Origin: UBA11957 sp963603285
GTDB taxonomy: Bacteria > Bacillota > Clostridia > Lachnospirales > Lachnospiraceae
Direction: 5' to 3'
Assembly (NCBI GenBank): GCA_963603285.1
Contig: CAVCMG010000002.1
Location: 68,159 to 132,158, forward strand
Length of the DNA stretch: 64,000 nucleotides
In this document: positions 35,667 to 44,913 of the stretch, one piece after another
Position numbering within the stretch: the first letter of the stretch is position 1
Layout of the letters: every line of letters begins with the position of its first letter
The notes under the pieces: model-generated
The model's input: only the letters and a program-made list of their open reading frames with translations
Database searches by the model: none
What the model was told of the DNA's origin: nothing
Made by a program: the position numbers and the translations under genes

Positions 35667-35709
35667 AAAAACTCCCGGAAATTGTCTGTACAGGACCTTT
35701 TCCGGGAGT
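35667..35709 (-). terminator. Terminator of the MFS transporter gene
   Basis: ACTCCCGGAAA (35671-35681) pairs perfectly with TTTCCGGGAGT (35699-35709); Ts follow on the minus strand. Confidence 0.85.
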
Positions 35710-35746
35710 ACGATATTCAACAGTCACATTGCCTGTAACACCATTT

Positions 35747-36937
35747 TCAGGCTTTTTTCTTATCTGTCAGAGACAGGATCAGTTCGATTACGCCCATAAC
35801 CGCAAAAATCACAGCCGGGATGATCCAGGTCTTTGTATAGCTGTCCGTATGCATGATCTTCAGCAGCAGGGATGCAAAATATGTACTGCAGAAGGTACCG
35901 ATGCCATAGACAGCCGTAGTGATCGCTGTCGCATCCTCAGTACGGGATGCCGGTACGATGGCAAAGCCATGGGCATAGGCGAAGGAAAAAGCAATCTTAT
36001 AGCAACAGCCACACACTGTAGCGATCACAACAGCGGCAAATCTGGACGGTGCAAATACCAGCCATACCAGCGTTACAGCTGCCAGCAAATAGGTTACGGT
36101 AATCGTATTTCTCTTTAATTTCTTATAGATGAAGCCAAAACCAAAGCAAAGCAGGAAGCCGACCAGCTGTTTTACAGAAGTTGCCATACCGGAAAAGCTG
36201 GAATCACCCAGACCATTTTCTGCGATATATACCGCTACATAATACAGTACGGTTGCGCCAAACAGCAGGTTTGCCAGGAACCAGAAGATCTGCAGCTGCC
36301 AGAAGCTGGCACCCATCTTTTCTTTAGCGGCTCCTTTTCCTTCATTCTTTGCCGTCTCAGCCGCCGGACGGATGCTCGGTACAAAGAGAACCAGAAAGAT
36401 CATCATCGGTACAGCCAGCCAGTACAGGTTAAAGACATGTTTCCAGTTGCCGCCGACAGCCAGTATACCGGCAAAATAGCTGTAGGCAATACCGACAAAA
36501 CTCATCGTCGCATTGTAATACCCGGTGATTTTCGCTCTCTGATCCGCATCCTCATAGATATCAGCGATCATGGATACAGCCACAACCTGCACGATACCGG
36601 AACCGATACCAACCAGCGTACGCATAAAGCACATATACCAGATATTGTCTACCAGTACGCCACAGATCGAACCTACGGCAAAAAACAGACCGCCAAGAAC
36701 GATAACAACCTTTTTATCCAGCTTGCGGCAGAGTACCGTAGCCAATAACGAAGTAACTACAATAATCAGAGCCGGTCCGGAAACCACATAGTTTACCGCA
36801 TTCATCTGGTCACCATACGCTGTGTACAGATCTGAAATTACCGGAATGATAACCAGATCCGCCATAACAGCCAGATTGGTGAGCATCAGTGCGATCAGGC
36901 ACAGTACCCGTTTGGTTTTTGTCATTTCAAGCTTCAT
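35747..36937 (-). CDS. Major facilitator superfamily transporter
   Basis: A 396-residue protein with 12 membrane helices (VLCLIALMLTNLAVMADLVI first) and the loop motif CRKLDKKVVIVLGG between helices 2 and 3. The middle loop carries a basic segment (ETAKNEGKGAAKEKMG). Start at 36937 has AAGGAG. It follows the BCCT gene by 10 bases, so the two are co-transcribed with the UroD-like gene; it may export the demethylated product or import a related compound. Confidence 0.9.
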   Translation of the reverse strand: MKLEMTKTKRVLCLIALMLTNLAVMADLVIIPVISDLYTAYGDQMNAVNYVVSGPALIIVVTSLLATVLCRKLDKKVVIVLGGLFFAVGSICGVLVDNIWYMCFMRTLVGIGSGIVQVVAVSMIADIYEDADQRAKITGYYNATMSFVGIAYSYFAGILAVGGNWKHVFNLYWLAVPMMIFLVLFVPSIRPAAETAKNEGKGAAKEKMGASFWQLQIFWFLANLLFGATVLYYVAVYIAENGLGDSSFSGMATSVKQLVGFLLCFGFGFIYKKLKRNTITVTYLLAAVTLVWLVFAPSRFAAVVIATVCGCCYKIAFSFAYAHGFAIVPASRTEDATAITTAVYGIGTFCSTYFASLLLKIMHTDSYTKTWIIPAVIFAVMGVIELILSLTDKKKA

Positions 36938-36947
36938 ATCTCTCTCC

Positions 36948-38549
36948 TTACTCGTCCTCTTTTACCGGAAGACGTTCGGTTTTATACGGTTTTCCCTGTG
37001 CATCGTAATCTTCCTTATGCACATCGTATTTCTGCGGATTCTTCATAATGCGTATCCAGGCGGCGGCAAAAGCGATCATCAGGAACGCAGAAGGAAAGCC
37101 GCCGATATCGGCCAGCATCTTCATTCCGTCGATGCCATACGCCGACAGCATGATGATGCACAGCGCACCGATCGACACACCCCAGAATACCTTCATACCT
37201 ACAGATGCTTCCTGATTATCCTCTTCTATTCCCTCCGTACACAGTGCCGCCATGGCGTTTGTGTTGGAGTCCGCCGAGGTTACATACGAAATAAAGCCGG
37301 TAAATATAAAGACCGGTATGATCACCCCCGCCAGAGGCAGACATTTTAACAGGGTATAGGCGGCAGATGCTGTATTTCCGTTCGTAATCGCATCATACAG
37401 CCCGTGTCCTGTCAGCTCATAATATATGGAAGAACCGGAAAACAGAGACATCCATAATACGCTGAACAGGCTCGGAATGATAAAGATGATATTCAGTGTA
37501 TCCTTAACGGTATAGCCTCTGGAAATCCTTCCCAGAAATACAGCCGACATCGGCGTCCATGCAAAAGCGATCAACCAGTAAAACTGTGTCCACCATCTCG
37601 ACCAGCCATCCCCATCCGCTGCGGAGGTCTGCAGGCTCAGCTTAAAGAAATGCGTCAGATAGCCGCCAAAGCTCTCGCTCCCCAGATTCAGGATATAGGC
37701 TGTCGGGCCAAATATCAGGATAAACATGCCCAGTGCAAAGTAAAACCAGGCGTTCAGGTTGGAAAAGAAGGTAATACCCTTTTTCAGTCCGCTCGATGCT
37801 GACAGGGTAAAGGTCACAATCAGCAGTACAGCACAGATGATCCATGCCGTTTTAGAATTTGCCACTCTTCCGCCGGTGGCCTGCACTACACCTTCCACCA
37901 ATAACAGAATGCCGCTTCCCAGTGTCGCTGCCAGTCCCGTAGCGATACTGAATACACAGAGCATATCGATCCAGGAGCCATATTTTTCTGCCCTTTTATC
38001 CCCGACCAGCGGGATCAGCATCGAACCTACGGAAAATTTCTTTTTCATATTGTAGAAAACAAAAGCAAACAGGATCGCTGCCAGTGCATAGATCGCCATC
38101 AGCGAAAATGTCCATTCCAGCATAATGTTTTCCATCGCCCAGTGGACAGCCTCCGTAGACATGGCTCCTGCAACCACACTTGCCGACGGCTTGTGCAGAT
38201 GTATCACCGGTTCGGCGCACGCCCAGAGCATCAGTCCGGCACCCATGATCGTACATAAAACGATCCATACATAGCTTTTGTAGGAAATCATCGGCCGTGC
38301 CTTTGCGCCGCCAAAGCGGATATTTTTGATCGGTGTTACATAGCAGATCACAACAATCGCCGTAGCTGCCAGCGTGATCCCGTTAAACATCCAGGCAAAG
38401 CTGTTTAAAATCCAGTCCACAACAGCCGTTACAGTCTGTACAAACAGATCGTACTTCCAGAGGTTTAAAACCACCATAACGGCAATAACCAGCCACGGCG
38501 GCAGGATCACCTGCCAGCGGATCTTTCTTTTCTGTTTCGTACAAACCAC
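36948..38549 (-). CDS. BCCT family (betaine/carnitine/choline) transporter
   Basis: A 533-residue membrane protein with about 12 helices. The family core SRWWTQFYWLIAFAWTPMSA is present, with the Trp box that binds quaternary ammonium groups, plus the glycine stretch YVWIVLCTIMGAGLMLWACA. BCCT proteins carry methylated amines such as betaine, carnitine or choline. The start is GTG at 38549 with GGGAAAGAG just upstream. It lies between the UroD-like methyltransferase and MFS genes in one operon, so the transported methylated amine is the probable methyl donor. Confidence 0.93.
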   Translation of the reverse strand: MVCTKQKRKIRWQVILPPWLVIAVMVVLNLWKYDLFVQTVTAVVDWILNSFAWMFNGITLAATAIVVICYVTPIKNIRFGGAKARPMISYKSYVWIVLCTIMGAGLMLWACAEPVIHLHKPSASVVAGAMSTEAVHWAMENIMLEWTFSLMAIYALAAILFAFVFYNMKKKFSVGSMLIPLVGDKRAEKYGSWIDMLCVFSIATGLAATLGSGILLLVEGVVQATGGRVANSKTAWIICAVLLIVTFTLSASSGLKKGITFFSNLNAWFYFALGMFILIFGPTAYILNLGSESFGGYLTHFFKLSLQTSAADGDGWSRWWTQFYWLIAFAWTPMSAVFLGRISRGYTVKDTLNIIFIIPSLFSVLWMSLFSGSSIYYELTGHGLYDAITNGNTASAAYTLLKCLPLAGVIIPVFIFTGFISYVTSADSNTNAMAALCTEGIEEDNQEASVGMKVFWGVSIGALCIIMLSAYGIDGMKMLADIGGFPSAFLMIAFAAAWIRIMKNPQKYDVHKEDYDAQGKPYKTERLPVKEDE

Positions 38550-38619
38550 CTCTTTCCCTTATTTCGGACCGTTTTCCTTGCTTCCTGTTACAGGCTTTAT
38601 CCGTATATCTGTTTTTTAC

Positions 38620-39714
38620 TTACTGTACTTCTGCATATTTTTCTCTGGAATACCGGTATACCTCGTCTGTGAACGCACGGTTCAGAAGCGGTGCATAATA
38701 GTTATCCATCATAATCGGATAGCCAAAGCCGATACAGGTATCCACAAACTCTCTGGCTTTTTTCACATGCTCTTCCACCGGTGCGTTGATATTTTCCGGT
38801 GCAATAGCCGGCGGATAATGGAACAGGATCTTATCGCCGTACTGCGGTACCAGCTTTTCAAAATCAAGGATCGGCTGGCATTCCAGCATCTCAAATCCGG
38901 CGTCGATATAGACCTGGATCAGCGGATCTACCTTGCCACAACTGTGGCATTCGGTACGCAGCCCCTTACTTTTCGCATAATCTGTCACTTTTTTCATATA
39001 CGGTACAACCATCTCATACAGCGTATCCGGGGAGAAAAAGATACCTCTCTGGTGTCCCCAGTCATCGTGCAGACATACCGCACCGATCCGGCTGCCAAAG
39101 ACCTCAATAAACTTGTTGATCAACATAATATACAGATCTGCCAGCTTATCAAACAGATCCTTCACCGCATCCTGCTGCTCTTCGTCGATCATGGCAACAG
39201 CCGCATTTTCAAAATCCATAAAGGAGATCAGCCGCTCATAATATCCGGTACAGATAACAACCTCCCAGAGATCCTTTTCGCGCAGAAGCTTTTCATTATT
39301 TTTCAGCGCACCGTCCCAGTCCCAGCTGTCGATGACTTCCTTTGTCGGGAATTTTACCTTATCATACCACTCGTTGGCGTCATCCAGAAGCGGCTTGCCC
39401 GGACGAACCGTAGAGCCACCAACCTGCGGCACATATTCCCAGTCAATACCGAACATGTCCAGACCACCCAGCTCTTCCGGCGGCAGCTTGCAGTCCGATA
39501 CATTACCCTTGGCCGGATTATCCGGCACACAGCGCGGGAACAGATAGCCGATATCAAAAGTAGACGGCAGCCACACCGGCTTTTTGGTATCCAGCGCCAG
39601 CAACATATTCTCCTTCGGGGTGATCGGTGTGTCAAGCTCTGTCAGCTCACAGCCAAACATCCATCTGGTCTTATCCTTCAGTAACTCTTCTTCATGAAAT
39701 TCATATTTTGCCAT
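38620..39714 (-). CDS. UroD-like (MtaA/CmuA family) methyltransferase
   Basis: A 364-residue protein of the uroporphyrinogen decarboxylase superfamily in its methyltransferase branch. The zinc site motif reads ECHSCGKVDPLIQVYIDAG (His and Cys), followed by FEMLECQPILDFEKL. The N-terminal region (TPKENMLLALDTKKPVWLPS) is typical of uncharacterised UroD-like proteins. Such proteins move methyl groups to or from corrinoid proteins. No corrinoid protein or activase is adjacent. Neighbours are a BCCT transporter, an MFS transporter and a divergent PucR regulator, so use of a methylated amine is inferred. Start at 39714 has GGGAGG. Confidence 0.85.
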   Translation of the reverse strand: MAKYEFHEEELLKDKTRWMFGCELTELDTPITPKENMLLALDTKKPVWLPSTFDIGYLFPRCVPDNPAKGNVSDCKLPPEELGGLDMFGIDWEYVPQVGGSTVRPGKPLLDDANEWYDKVKFPTKEVIDSWDWDGALKNNEKLLREKDLWEVVICTGYYERLISFMDFENAAVAMIDEEQQDAVKDLFDKLADLYIMLINKFIEVFGSRIGAVCLHDDWGHQRGIFFSPDTLYEMVVPYMKKVTDYAKSKGLRTECHSCGKVDPLIQVYIDAGFEMLECQPILDFEKLVPQYGDKILFHYPPAIAPENINAPVEEHVKKAREFVDTCIGFGYPIMMDNYYAPLLNRAFTDEVYRYSREKYAEVQ

Positions 39715-40074
39715 AATACAGCCTCCCTGTTTTCAGATTTTCACCGGAAGCCGACAGGCAGGCCTTTTCCTGTCTTTTTCCTTTTGTTTCCTGTATTATA
39801 AGCCCTGGGAATTATCTGAAAAATACGAGGAATTTCTGAATTTTCTTTCCTATTCCCTACACTATCTGCTATAAACAGGTGTATGGTTCGTTGGAATTTG
39901 CTTTTATCCTCCTGTATGTATCGTTATTTTTGTATTATTTCTCATGATATTCTTATATGTTTTGTACAGTTTTATTTTTCTAACTTCTTTTATATAATAT
40001 ATTTATATATATTTTGTGCGATATTCTCATACAANNNNNNNNNNATTATGACAGCCCACCAAAGGAGTATGCTT
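39715..40074. other. 360-bp divergent control region with a 10-N assembly gap (40035-40044)
   Basis: The region separates the UroD-like operon from the PucR-type gene. It is strongly AT-rich from 39880 to 40020. The Ns lie 31 bases upstream of the regulator start; true length and sequence there are unknown. No gene is seen. A long in-frame extension of the regulator from 39883 crosses the gap and is spurious. Confidence 0.85.
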
Positions 40075-41604
40075 ATGAAACTGAATCTGTCCATCATTAA
40101 AGATACACTCACAGACTTTGTGCCGATCCAGCAACAGCTGGACAAAATGACACCCCGCCGCTTAAAGCAGCTGCAGTTTCTTCCCGCCGACGGACAGTTT
40201 TGTGACGATATCCTCTACTTTTGCAATGCCGAAGATCTGCCGGTTTCCCCGGATCTTTCTTCTCCGGTCGCACTGCTCTGTATCGGATTCCTGCCGACTG
40301 CCTATACGACAGCTTCCCTGTGCGAATCCCTTTGTTTCAGTACCAGTACGGATGAAAAAGCGCTGTGTCAGGCTGTATTGAAGATTTTTGGAAAATTTGC
40401 GGACTGGGATATGCAGTTAAAGGATATGCTGATTGAGAACCGGCCCTTTGCCGATTTTGGTAAAATGGCGCTGGAGATTTTTCAGACACCGGCCCACGCC
40501 TACGGTATTTTTGAAAAAATTATTTTCATGGCCTACGATGAGACGGATGCCGAAAGCCAAGAGCTGTACTCTGCCTACGCTAACGGTTATGTTTCGGAGG
40601 ACGAGCGCAGCATTTTATATACAGATAAAGAATTTATGGCAACCTTTTCCGAAAAAGGCCCCACATTTTCTTCTAATGAGATTTACAAAACGCAGATTAT
40701 TTTCAACAATATTTACAGCGACAACGCCTATATCGGCCGTTTTCTGATTGAAAATACCTACCGGCCGTTTCGGGACAGTGACTATGCCCTTTCCGAATGG
40801 TTTGCAGACTATGTACGTCTTCTTCTTCTGCGCAGCCGCCAGTTCTACTTCCAGACGACCAGAGAATTTGAACAGATGATGCAGGAGCTGACCCTGTCCA
40901 ATGCCATCTATCTCAAGGAATATGACTACGCCCTGAGATCGATCGGCTGGGCCAAGACCGACACCTATCTGTGCATTGCCTGTACGGTTGCCGATACGCC
41001 GGGTGCGGAAAAGATCCTGAACGATGCCGCCTTTTATCTGCAGGAGCTGTTTGACAGCCAGTACATCTATCTGGAACAGCGCTTTATCCTCCAGATCATC
41101 AATATCAGCCGGATCTCCATTGATCAGCCGGAGATTCTGCACCGGATCTCTATTTTTCTGAAAAACAATGCCCTGCTGGCCGGTACCAGCAGTCTGTACA
41201 ACGATTTCACCCAGACGCCGCTGCATTTCCAGCAGGCCCGGATGATGGCACGTTTTGCCCTGCATGACCGCCACAAAAAGCTCTATGAATTTGACAAGCA
41301 TGTCCTGCAGCTGATGCTGCACCAGCTGAAATCCGTCGGTAGTGTCGAGCTTTTCTGCAACAATAAGATCCAGAAGCTGCTCACCTACGACAGGGAGAAC
41401 GGTACGGAGCTTTTACAGACCCTGCGGGTCTACATGGACAATAACCAGAACGTCTCCCGCACCAACAAAGCGCTTTTTATTGCCCGCACGACCTGTCTGT
41501 ATCGGCTCGAGCGGATCCGCGAGATCACCCATATCAATTTCGATGATCCACGGGAGAATCTCTACGTGCGTCTGCTTTTGCAGATGATTGATGCGCTGAA
41601 TTAA
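40075..41604 (+). CDS. PucR/CdaR-type transcriptional regulator
   Basis: A 509-residue protein. The C-terminus holds the PucR helix-turn-helix (LLQTLRVYMDNNQNVSRTNK, then TTCLYRLERIREITHINFDD, about 445-505). The middle has a GGDEF-like region typical of PucR proteins, and the N-terminal half a sensor-like domain. These regulators usually sense small nutrients or catabolic intermediates. I chose ATG 40075 because AAAGGAG lies 8 bases upstream; extension through the N gap is not credible. It is divergent from the UroD-BCCT-MFS operon and is its likely regulator. Confidence 0.88.
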   Translation: MKLNLSIIKDTLTDFVPIQQQLDKMTPRRLKQLQFLPADGQFCDDILYFCNAEDLPVSPDLSSPVALLCIGFLPTAYTTASLCESLCFSTSTDEKALCQAVLKIFGKFADWDMQLKDMLIENRPFADFGKMALEIFQTPAHAYGIFEKIIFMAYDETDAESQELYSAYANGYVSEDERSILYTDKEFMATFSEKGPTFSSNEIYKTQIIFNNIYSDNAYIGRFLIENTYRPFRDSDYALSEWFADYVRLLLLRSRQFYFQTTREFEQMMQELTLSNAIYLKEYDYALRSIGWAKTDTYLCIACTVADTPGAEKILNDAAFYLQELFDSQYIYLEQRFILQIINISRISIDQPEILHRISIFLKNNALLAGTSSLYNDFTQTPLHFQQARMMARFALHDRHKKLYEFDKHVLQLMLHQLKSVGSVELFCNNKIQKLLTYDRENGTELLQTLRVYMDNNQNVSRTNKALFIARTTCLYRLERIREITHINFDDPRENLYVRLLLQMIDALN

Positions 41605-41682
41605 AGCCTTTGTTCTTTATTGTTTTTTCTTTTCTGCGATGATACAATGCAGATATTTACGAATACAGGGAAGGATTCTTTT

Positions 41683-43047
41683 ATGCATACAAAAGAAAGC
41701 TGTGCCAACCCGATTTTAGAAGGACCGATCACCAGACAGATCCTGTATTTCTTCTTTCCGATCCTGTTTGGCACATTTTTTCAGCAATTATATAATACCG
41801 CCGACATGATCATCGTCGGCCGCTTTGTGGGTACGGATGCGCTGGCCAGTGTCGGCGGCTCCGCAGCACAGATCATCAATCTGGTCATCGGCTTTTTTAC
41901 CGGACTGTCGGCCGGTTCCGGCGTGATCATCGCACAAAGCTACGGCGCCGGGGATCAAAAGCGGCTGTCCGACAATATCCATACGGCCTATGCCTATGCT
42001 GTCATCGGCGGACTTATGTTTACAGTCGTTGGACTTCTTTCGGCTGCACCATCGCTGACCGCCATGCATAATCCTGCGGAGCTTATGCACGATTCCGTAC
42101 TGTATCTGCGGATCTACTACAGTGGCATCGTCTTTGTACTGGTCTTTAATGTCGGTTCCGCCATTTTACGCGCGCTGGGAGATTCCCGGCGGCCGCTGTA
42201 TGCCCTGATCATCTGCTGCTTTTTTAATATTCTGCTGGATGTGGTCTTTGTCGTCCTGCTGCCGCTTGGCATTGCCGGTGCAGCGCTGGCCACGGTGCTG
42301 TCGCAGCTTGTCAGCGCTGTTTTCGTCACTGTTTTTCTGATGCACACGCCGCAGGCTCCGCTGATCCTGTCCCGGATCCGCTGTCACCGGCGCTGTCTGT
42401 CAGCCCAGCTTTATGTCGGTATCCCTGACGGCTTCCAGACTGTCATGTACAGCTTTGCCAATCTGATCATCCAGTCCGCGATCAACGGCTACGGTACAAA
42501 CGCTGTTGCCGCCTGGGCCGCCGAGGCCAAGATCGAGGCTTTCTTCTGGATGGTCAGCGGCGCATACTGTGTTGCCGCCACGACTTTTACCGGACAGAAT
42601 TACGGCGCCGGTAAATACGACCGCATACAAAAAGGTACCCGGATCTGCTTACTGCTCCATCAGGGTACCTGTGTCATGATCAGTCTTATTTTCTTTATCT
42701 TTGCCCGGCCGCTCCTTATGATCTTTACCAGTGATCCCGAGGTTATCGGTATCGGAATACAGGTGTTGCATCTGGTAACGCCGTTTTATGCGGTTTTCAG
42801 CTTTGTGGAGATTCTTTCCAGCGTTTTACGCGGGATGAACGATGTGATCCTTCCGATGCTGCTGACACTGTTCGGCGTCTGCATCCTGCGGATTATCTGG
42901 ACGCTTGGCATCGTTCCGCCGCATCCGGGCATACCGATGCTGTGTGCAAATTATCCGATCACATGGATCACAACGTCCATACTGTTTATCGTCTATTATT
43001 TTTACAGAAAACGACATGGACTGTACACCAGTCACACAAGTAAATAA
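41683..43047 (+). CDS. MATE family efflux transporter
   Basis: A 454-residue membrane protein with 12 helices in two homologous halves (QILYFFFPILFGTFFQQLYN and, in the second, a GIPDGFQTVMYSFANLIIQS region). The motif NTADMIIVGRFVGTDALASV is typical of NorM/DinF-like cation-coupled exporters. The start at 41683 (MHTKESCANPILEGP) is favoured by AAGGA and family alignment; a longer frame begins at 41620. Gene stands alone and ends at a bidirectional terminator. Confidence 0.93.
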   Translation: MHTKESCANPILEGPITRQILYFFFPILFGTFFQQLYNTADMIIVGRFVGTDALASVGGSAAQIINLVIGFFTGLSAGSGVIIAQSYGAGDQKRLSDNIHTAYAYAVIGGLMFTVVGLLSAAPSLTAMHNPAELMHDSVLYLRIYYSGIVFVLVFNVGSAILRALGDSRRPLYALIICCFFNILLDVVFVVLLPLGIAGAALATVLSQLVSAVFVTVFLMHTPQAPLILSRIRCHRRCLSAQLYVGIPDGFQTVMYSFANLIIQSAINGYGTNAVAAWAAEAKIEAFFWMVSGAYCVAATTFTGQNYGAGKYDRIQKGTRICLLLHQGTCVMISLIFFIFARPLLMIFTSDPEVIGIGIQVLHLVTPFYAVFSFVEILSSVLRGMNDVILPMLLTLFGVCILRIIWTLGIVPPHPGIPMLCANYPITWITTSILFIVYYFYRKRHGLYTSHTSK

Positions 43048-43057
43048 ACACAAATAC

Positions 43058-43102
43058 AAAAACAGGGATATCATGTCACACACCATGCATATCCCCGTTT
43101 TT
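43058..43102. terminator. Bidirectional terminator between mate and MBL genes
   Basis: GGGATATCATG near 43065 pairs with CATGCATATCCC near 43084, with A and T runs outside on both strands. Confidence 0.8.
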
Positions 43103-43126
43103 CGGTTCTACAGACTGTATGCCAAA

Positions 43127-43927
43127 CTACAGCTCAATAACTTCCATATCCTCTGGTACAAACAGATGGCCATGGTAATACTGCTTTCCCTCGGCCGTAT
43201 AGAGCGCTTTACGGTCCCGGATATTCCTGTCCTCTGTATGATACAGAAGCAGATTTTCCACATCCAGCGCCTCTGCCAGCTCACAGGCATCCTTCACTGT
43301 AGAATGATGCTTTTCATACGGAGAGAAAATATCCGCCTCCCCGTACAGGCAGAACGCCTCATGCAGAAGCCACGTACTGTTCTTTGCATATTTTTCTTCA
43401 CAGGGATTGTACGGCTCATCCCCACAGCAGGTCAGCTTTTTGCCCTCTCCCATATCCATGGTAAAACCAAACTGCTTTGCTTTCGTAGAAGCGATATCAA
43501 AAAAGGTTACATCTCTTCCGAGAATTTTTCTCGTCTCTCCATCTGTAACAACCACCAGATGCAGTCTGTCCTCCAGAAATCTCGTCTGCTTCGGCTGCAG
43601 CAGCTTTTCCGACAGCTCCCGGATCAGCCCGATCACCTCATCGTGCCCATAGATCGTAGCATCGCCCTCATACGTGTCCTTTGCCATATTCTGGCAGATC
43701 AGCCGCACCATCCAGACAATCCCCAGCAGATGATCGATATGTTTGTGCGTCACAAAAATATCGTGAATATTCTTCCAGTCAATCCCCGCCATTTTCAGCC
43801 GGTGCAGCACCTCATTACCACCCCCGCCATCAACCAGAAAATGTCTGTCCTCATCCGAAATCACAAAACACGTATTATAACACTCCGTCACCAGCGCATT
43901 GCCAGTGCCTAACATCGTTAATTTCAT
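43127..43927 (-). CDS. Metallo-beta-lactamase fold hydrolase
   Basis: A 266-residue MBL-fold protein. The first strand MKLTMLGTGNALVTECYNTC is followed by FLVDGGGGNEVLHRL and the metal motif VTHKHIDHLLGIV. A late LLHEAFC and LLLYHTED supply further ligands. The fold of the start resembles tRNase Z-type enzymes, but the exosite is absent, so the role is probably a small-molecule or phosphodiester hydrolase. Start at 43927 has AAGGAG. It is followed upstream by foldback 4. Confidence 0.88.
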   Translation of the reverse strand: MKLTMLGTGNALVTECYNTCFVISDEDRHFLVDGGGGNEVLHRLKMAGIDWKNIHDIFVTHKHIDHLLGIVWMVRLICQNMAKDTYEGDATIYGHDEVIGLIRELSEKLLQPKQTRFLEDRLHLVVVTDGETRKILGRDVTFFDIASTKAKQFGFTMDMGEGKKLTCCGDEPYNPCEEKYAKNSTWLLHEAFCLYGEADIFSPYEKHHSTVKDACELAEALDVENLLLYHTEDRNIRDRKALYTAEGKQYYHGHLFVPEDMEVIEL

Positions 43928-43960
43928 ATATCTTCTCCTTACCGCTACTTCTCACTGTCA

Positions 43961-44244
43961 GGCTGTAATGCAAAAAGTAACTGGGCCGGAGCTCTATATA
44001 CGGAACGGGTGCATAAAGTGAAGGTGAGACAGCACTTGGTTCGCAGCTGACCAGAGGATATGGGCATCTGCCGCATACCAGGCGGCAGATGAGGGTGTCC
44101 TGAGCTGCGTTTGCATCAGCAAACACAGCGAATACACCCGGTCCCACATCCGGCGGGAAGCTGCAAACCTAGTGCAGTCCACCTGAATGTCTGCACCCGT
44201 TCCGTACATAGAGCTCCGGCCCAGTTGCTTTTTGTATCACAGCC
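43961..44244. repeat. Foldback 4: arms of about 87 nt around a multi-hairpin centre
   Basis: Arm 43961-44048 pairs imperfectly with 44159-44244; the best block is about 40 nt starting at 43971 with two mismatches. The 110-nt centre has its own hairpins: ATCTGCCG with CGGCAGAT, GTTTGC with GCAAAC, and GGGTGT with ACACCC enclosing the latter. It fills the 335-bp gap between the MBL and phosphatase genes. Its centre does not match that of foldbacks 2 and 3. Confidence 0.88.
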
Positions 44245-44262
44245 GTCCGTTCTCATTCTACA

Positions 44263-44913
44263 CTACTCTTCTATAAATTTCCAGAGATCTTCCGGCTCAT
44301 CCGCGATCCACTCAGCTCCATGCGCTTTAAGAAACTCCCGTCCCCGAAAGCCCCAGCTCACCCCGATCACCGACATCCCGGCATTTTTCGCCGTCTCCAC
44401 ATCCACATCGGAATCCCCGATATACACCGCCTCGTCCGTCGTCTTCCCCAGTGTCCTCAACACCTCATTTACACTGTCCGGACACGGCTTTCTGCGGATC
44501 CCTTCTCTCTCACCAACCACAAAATCAAACATCCCCGGAAAATACTGCTCACACAGCTCCTGTACCGCAAAATCCGCCTTATTCGACACAACCGCCGTCT
44601 GGCAGCCTCTTTCCCGTACCGCTTTTAAAAATTCCGGAATTCTCTCATACGGCTTCGTATGGTCAGCACAGTGCTCACCGTAATGCCGCTTAAACGTCGC
44701 CAGCACACGCTGCGTCTCCTTATCCGGTGTCCCAGCTGGTACAGCCCGCTCGATCAGCTTTCCGATCCCGTTGCCGACAAACCGGCGCACCTCATCCAAT
44801 GTACGCTGCGGAAATCCATGGAAATCCAGCGCATAATTGGTACTTTTCTTCAGATCCTCGAGGGTATTCAGGATCGTGCCATCCAGATCAAAAATCAACA
44901 GCCCGTACTTCAT
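44263..44913 (-). CDS. gph: HAD family hydrolase, phosphoglycolate phosphatase-like
   Basis: A 216-residue HAD phosphatase. Motif I FDLDGTILNT lies near residue 8, motif II AVVSNKADF, motif III at the RKPCP Lys and motif IV VYIGDSDVDVETAKNAGM. The helical cap is of the Gph type. Its ATG overlaps the gntR stop by 4 bases (ATGA) with GGAGGT inside gntR, so the two are coupled. It is the last gene of lrgA-lrgB-gntR-gph; it may remove phosphoglycolate or another damaged metabolite. True substrate not determined. Confidence 0.88.
   Translation of the reverse strand: MKYGLLIFDLDGTILNTLEDLKKSTNYALDFHGFPQRTLDEVRRFVGNGIGKLIERAVPAGTPDKETQRVLATFKRHYGEHCADHTKPYERIPEFLKAVRERGCQTAVVSNKADFAVQELCEQYFPGMFDFVVGEREGIRRKPCPDSVNEVLRTLGKTTDEAVYIGDSDVDVETAKNAGMSVIGVSWGFRGREFLKAHGAEWIADEPEDLWKFIEE

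Noticed and set aside
38374..39684. Plus-strand frame of 436 residues opposite the UroD-like gene
   Set aside because: Shadow frame; the minus-strand protein carries recognisable zinc motifs and a good ribosome site.
39883..40074. 64-residue N-terminal extension of the PucR-type regulator
   Set aside because: It runs across the N gap, is encoded by AT-rich DNA and lacks a ribosome site; ATG 40075 has one.
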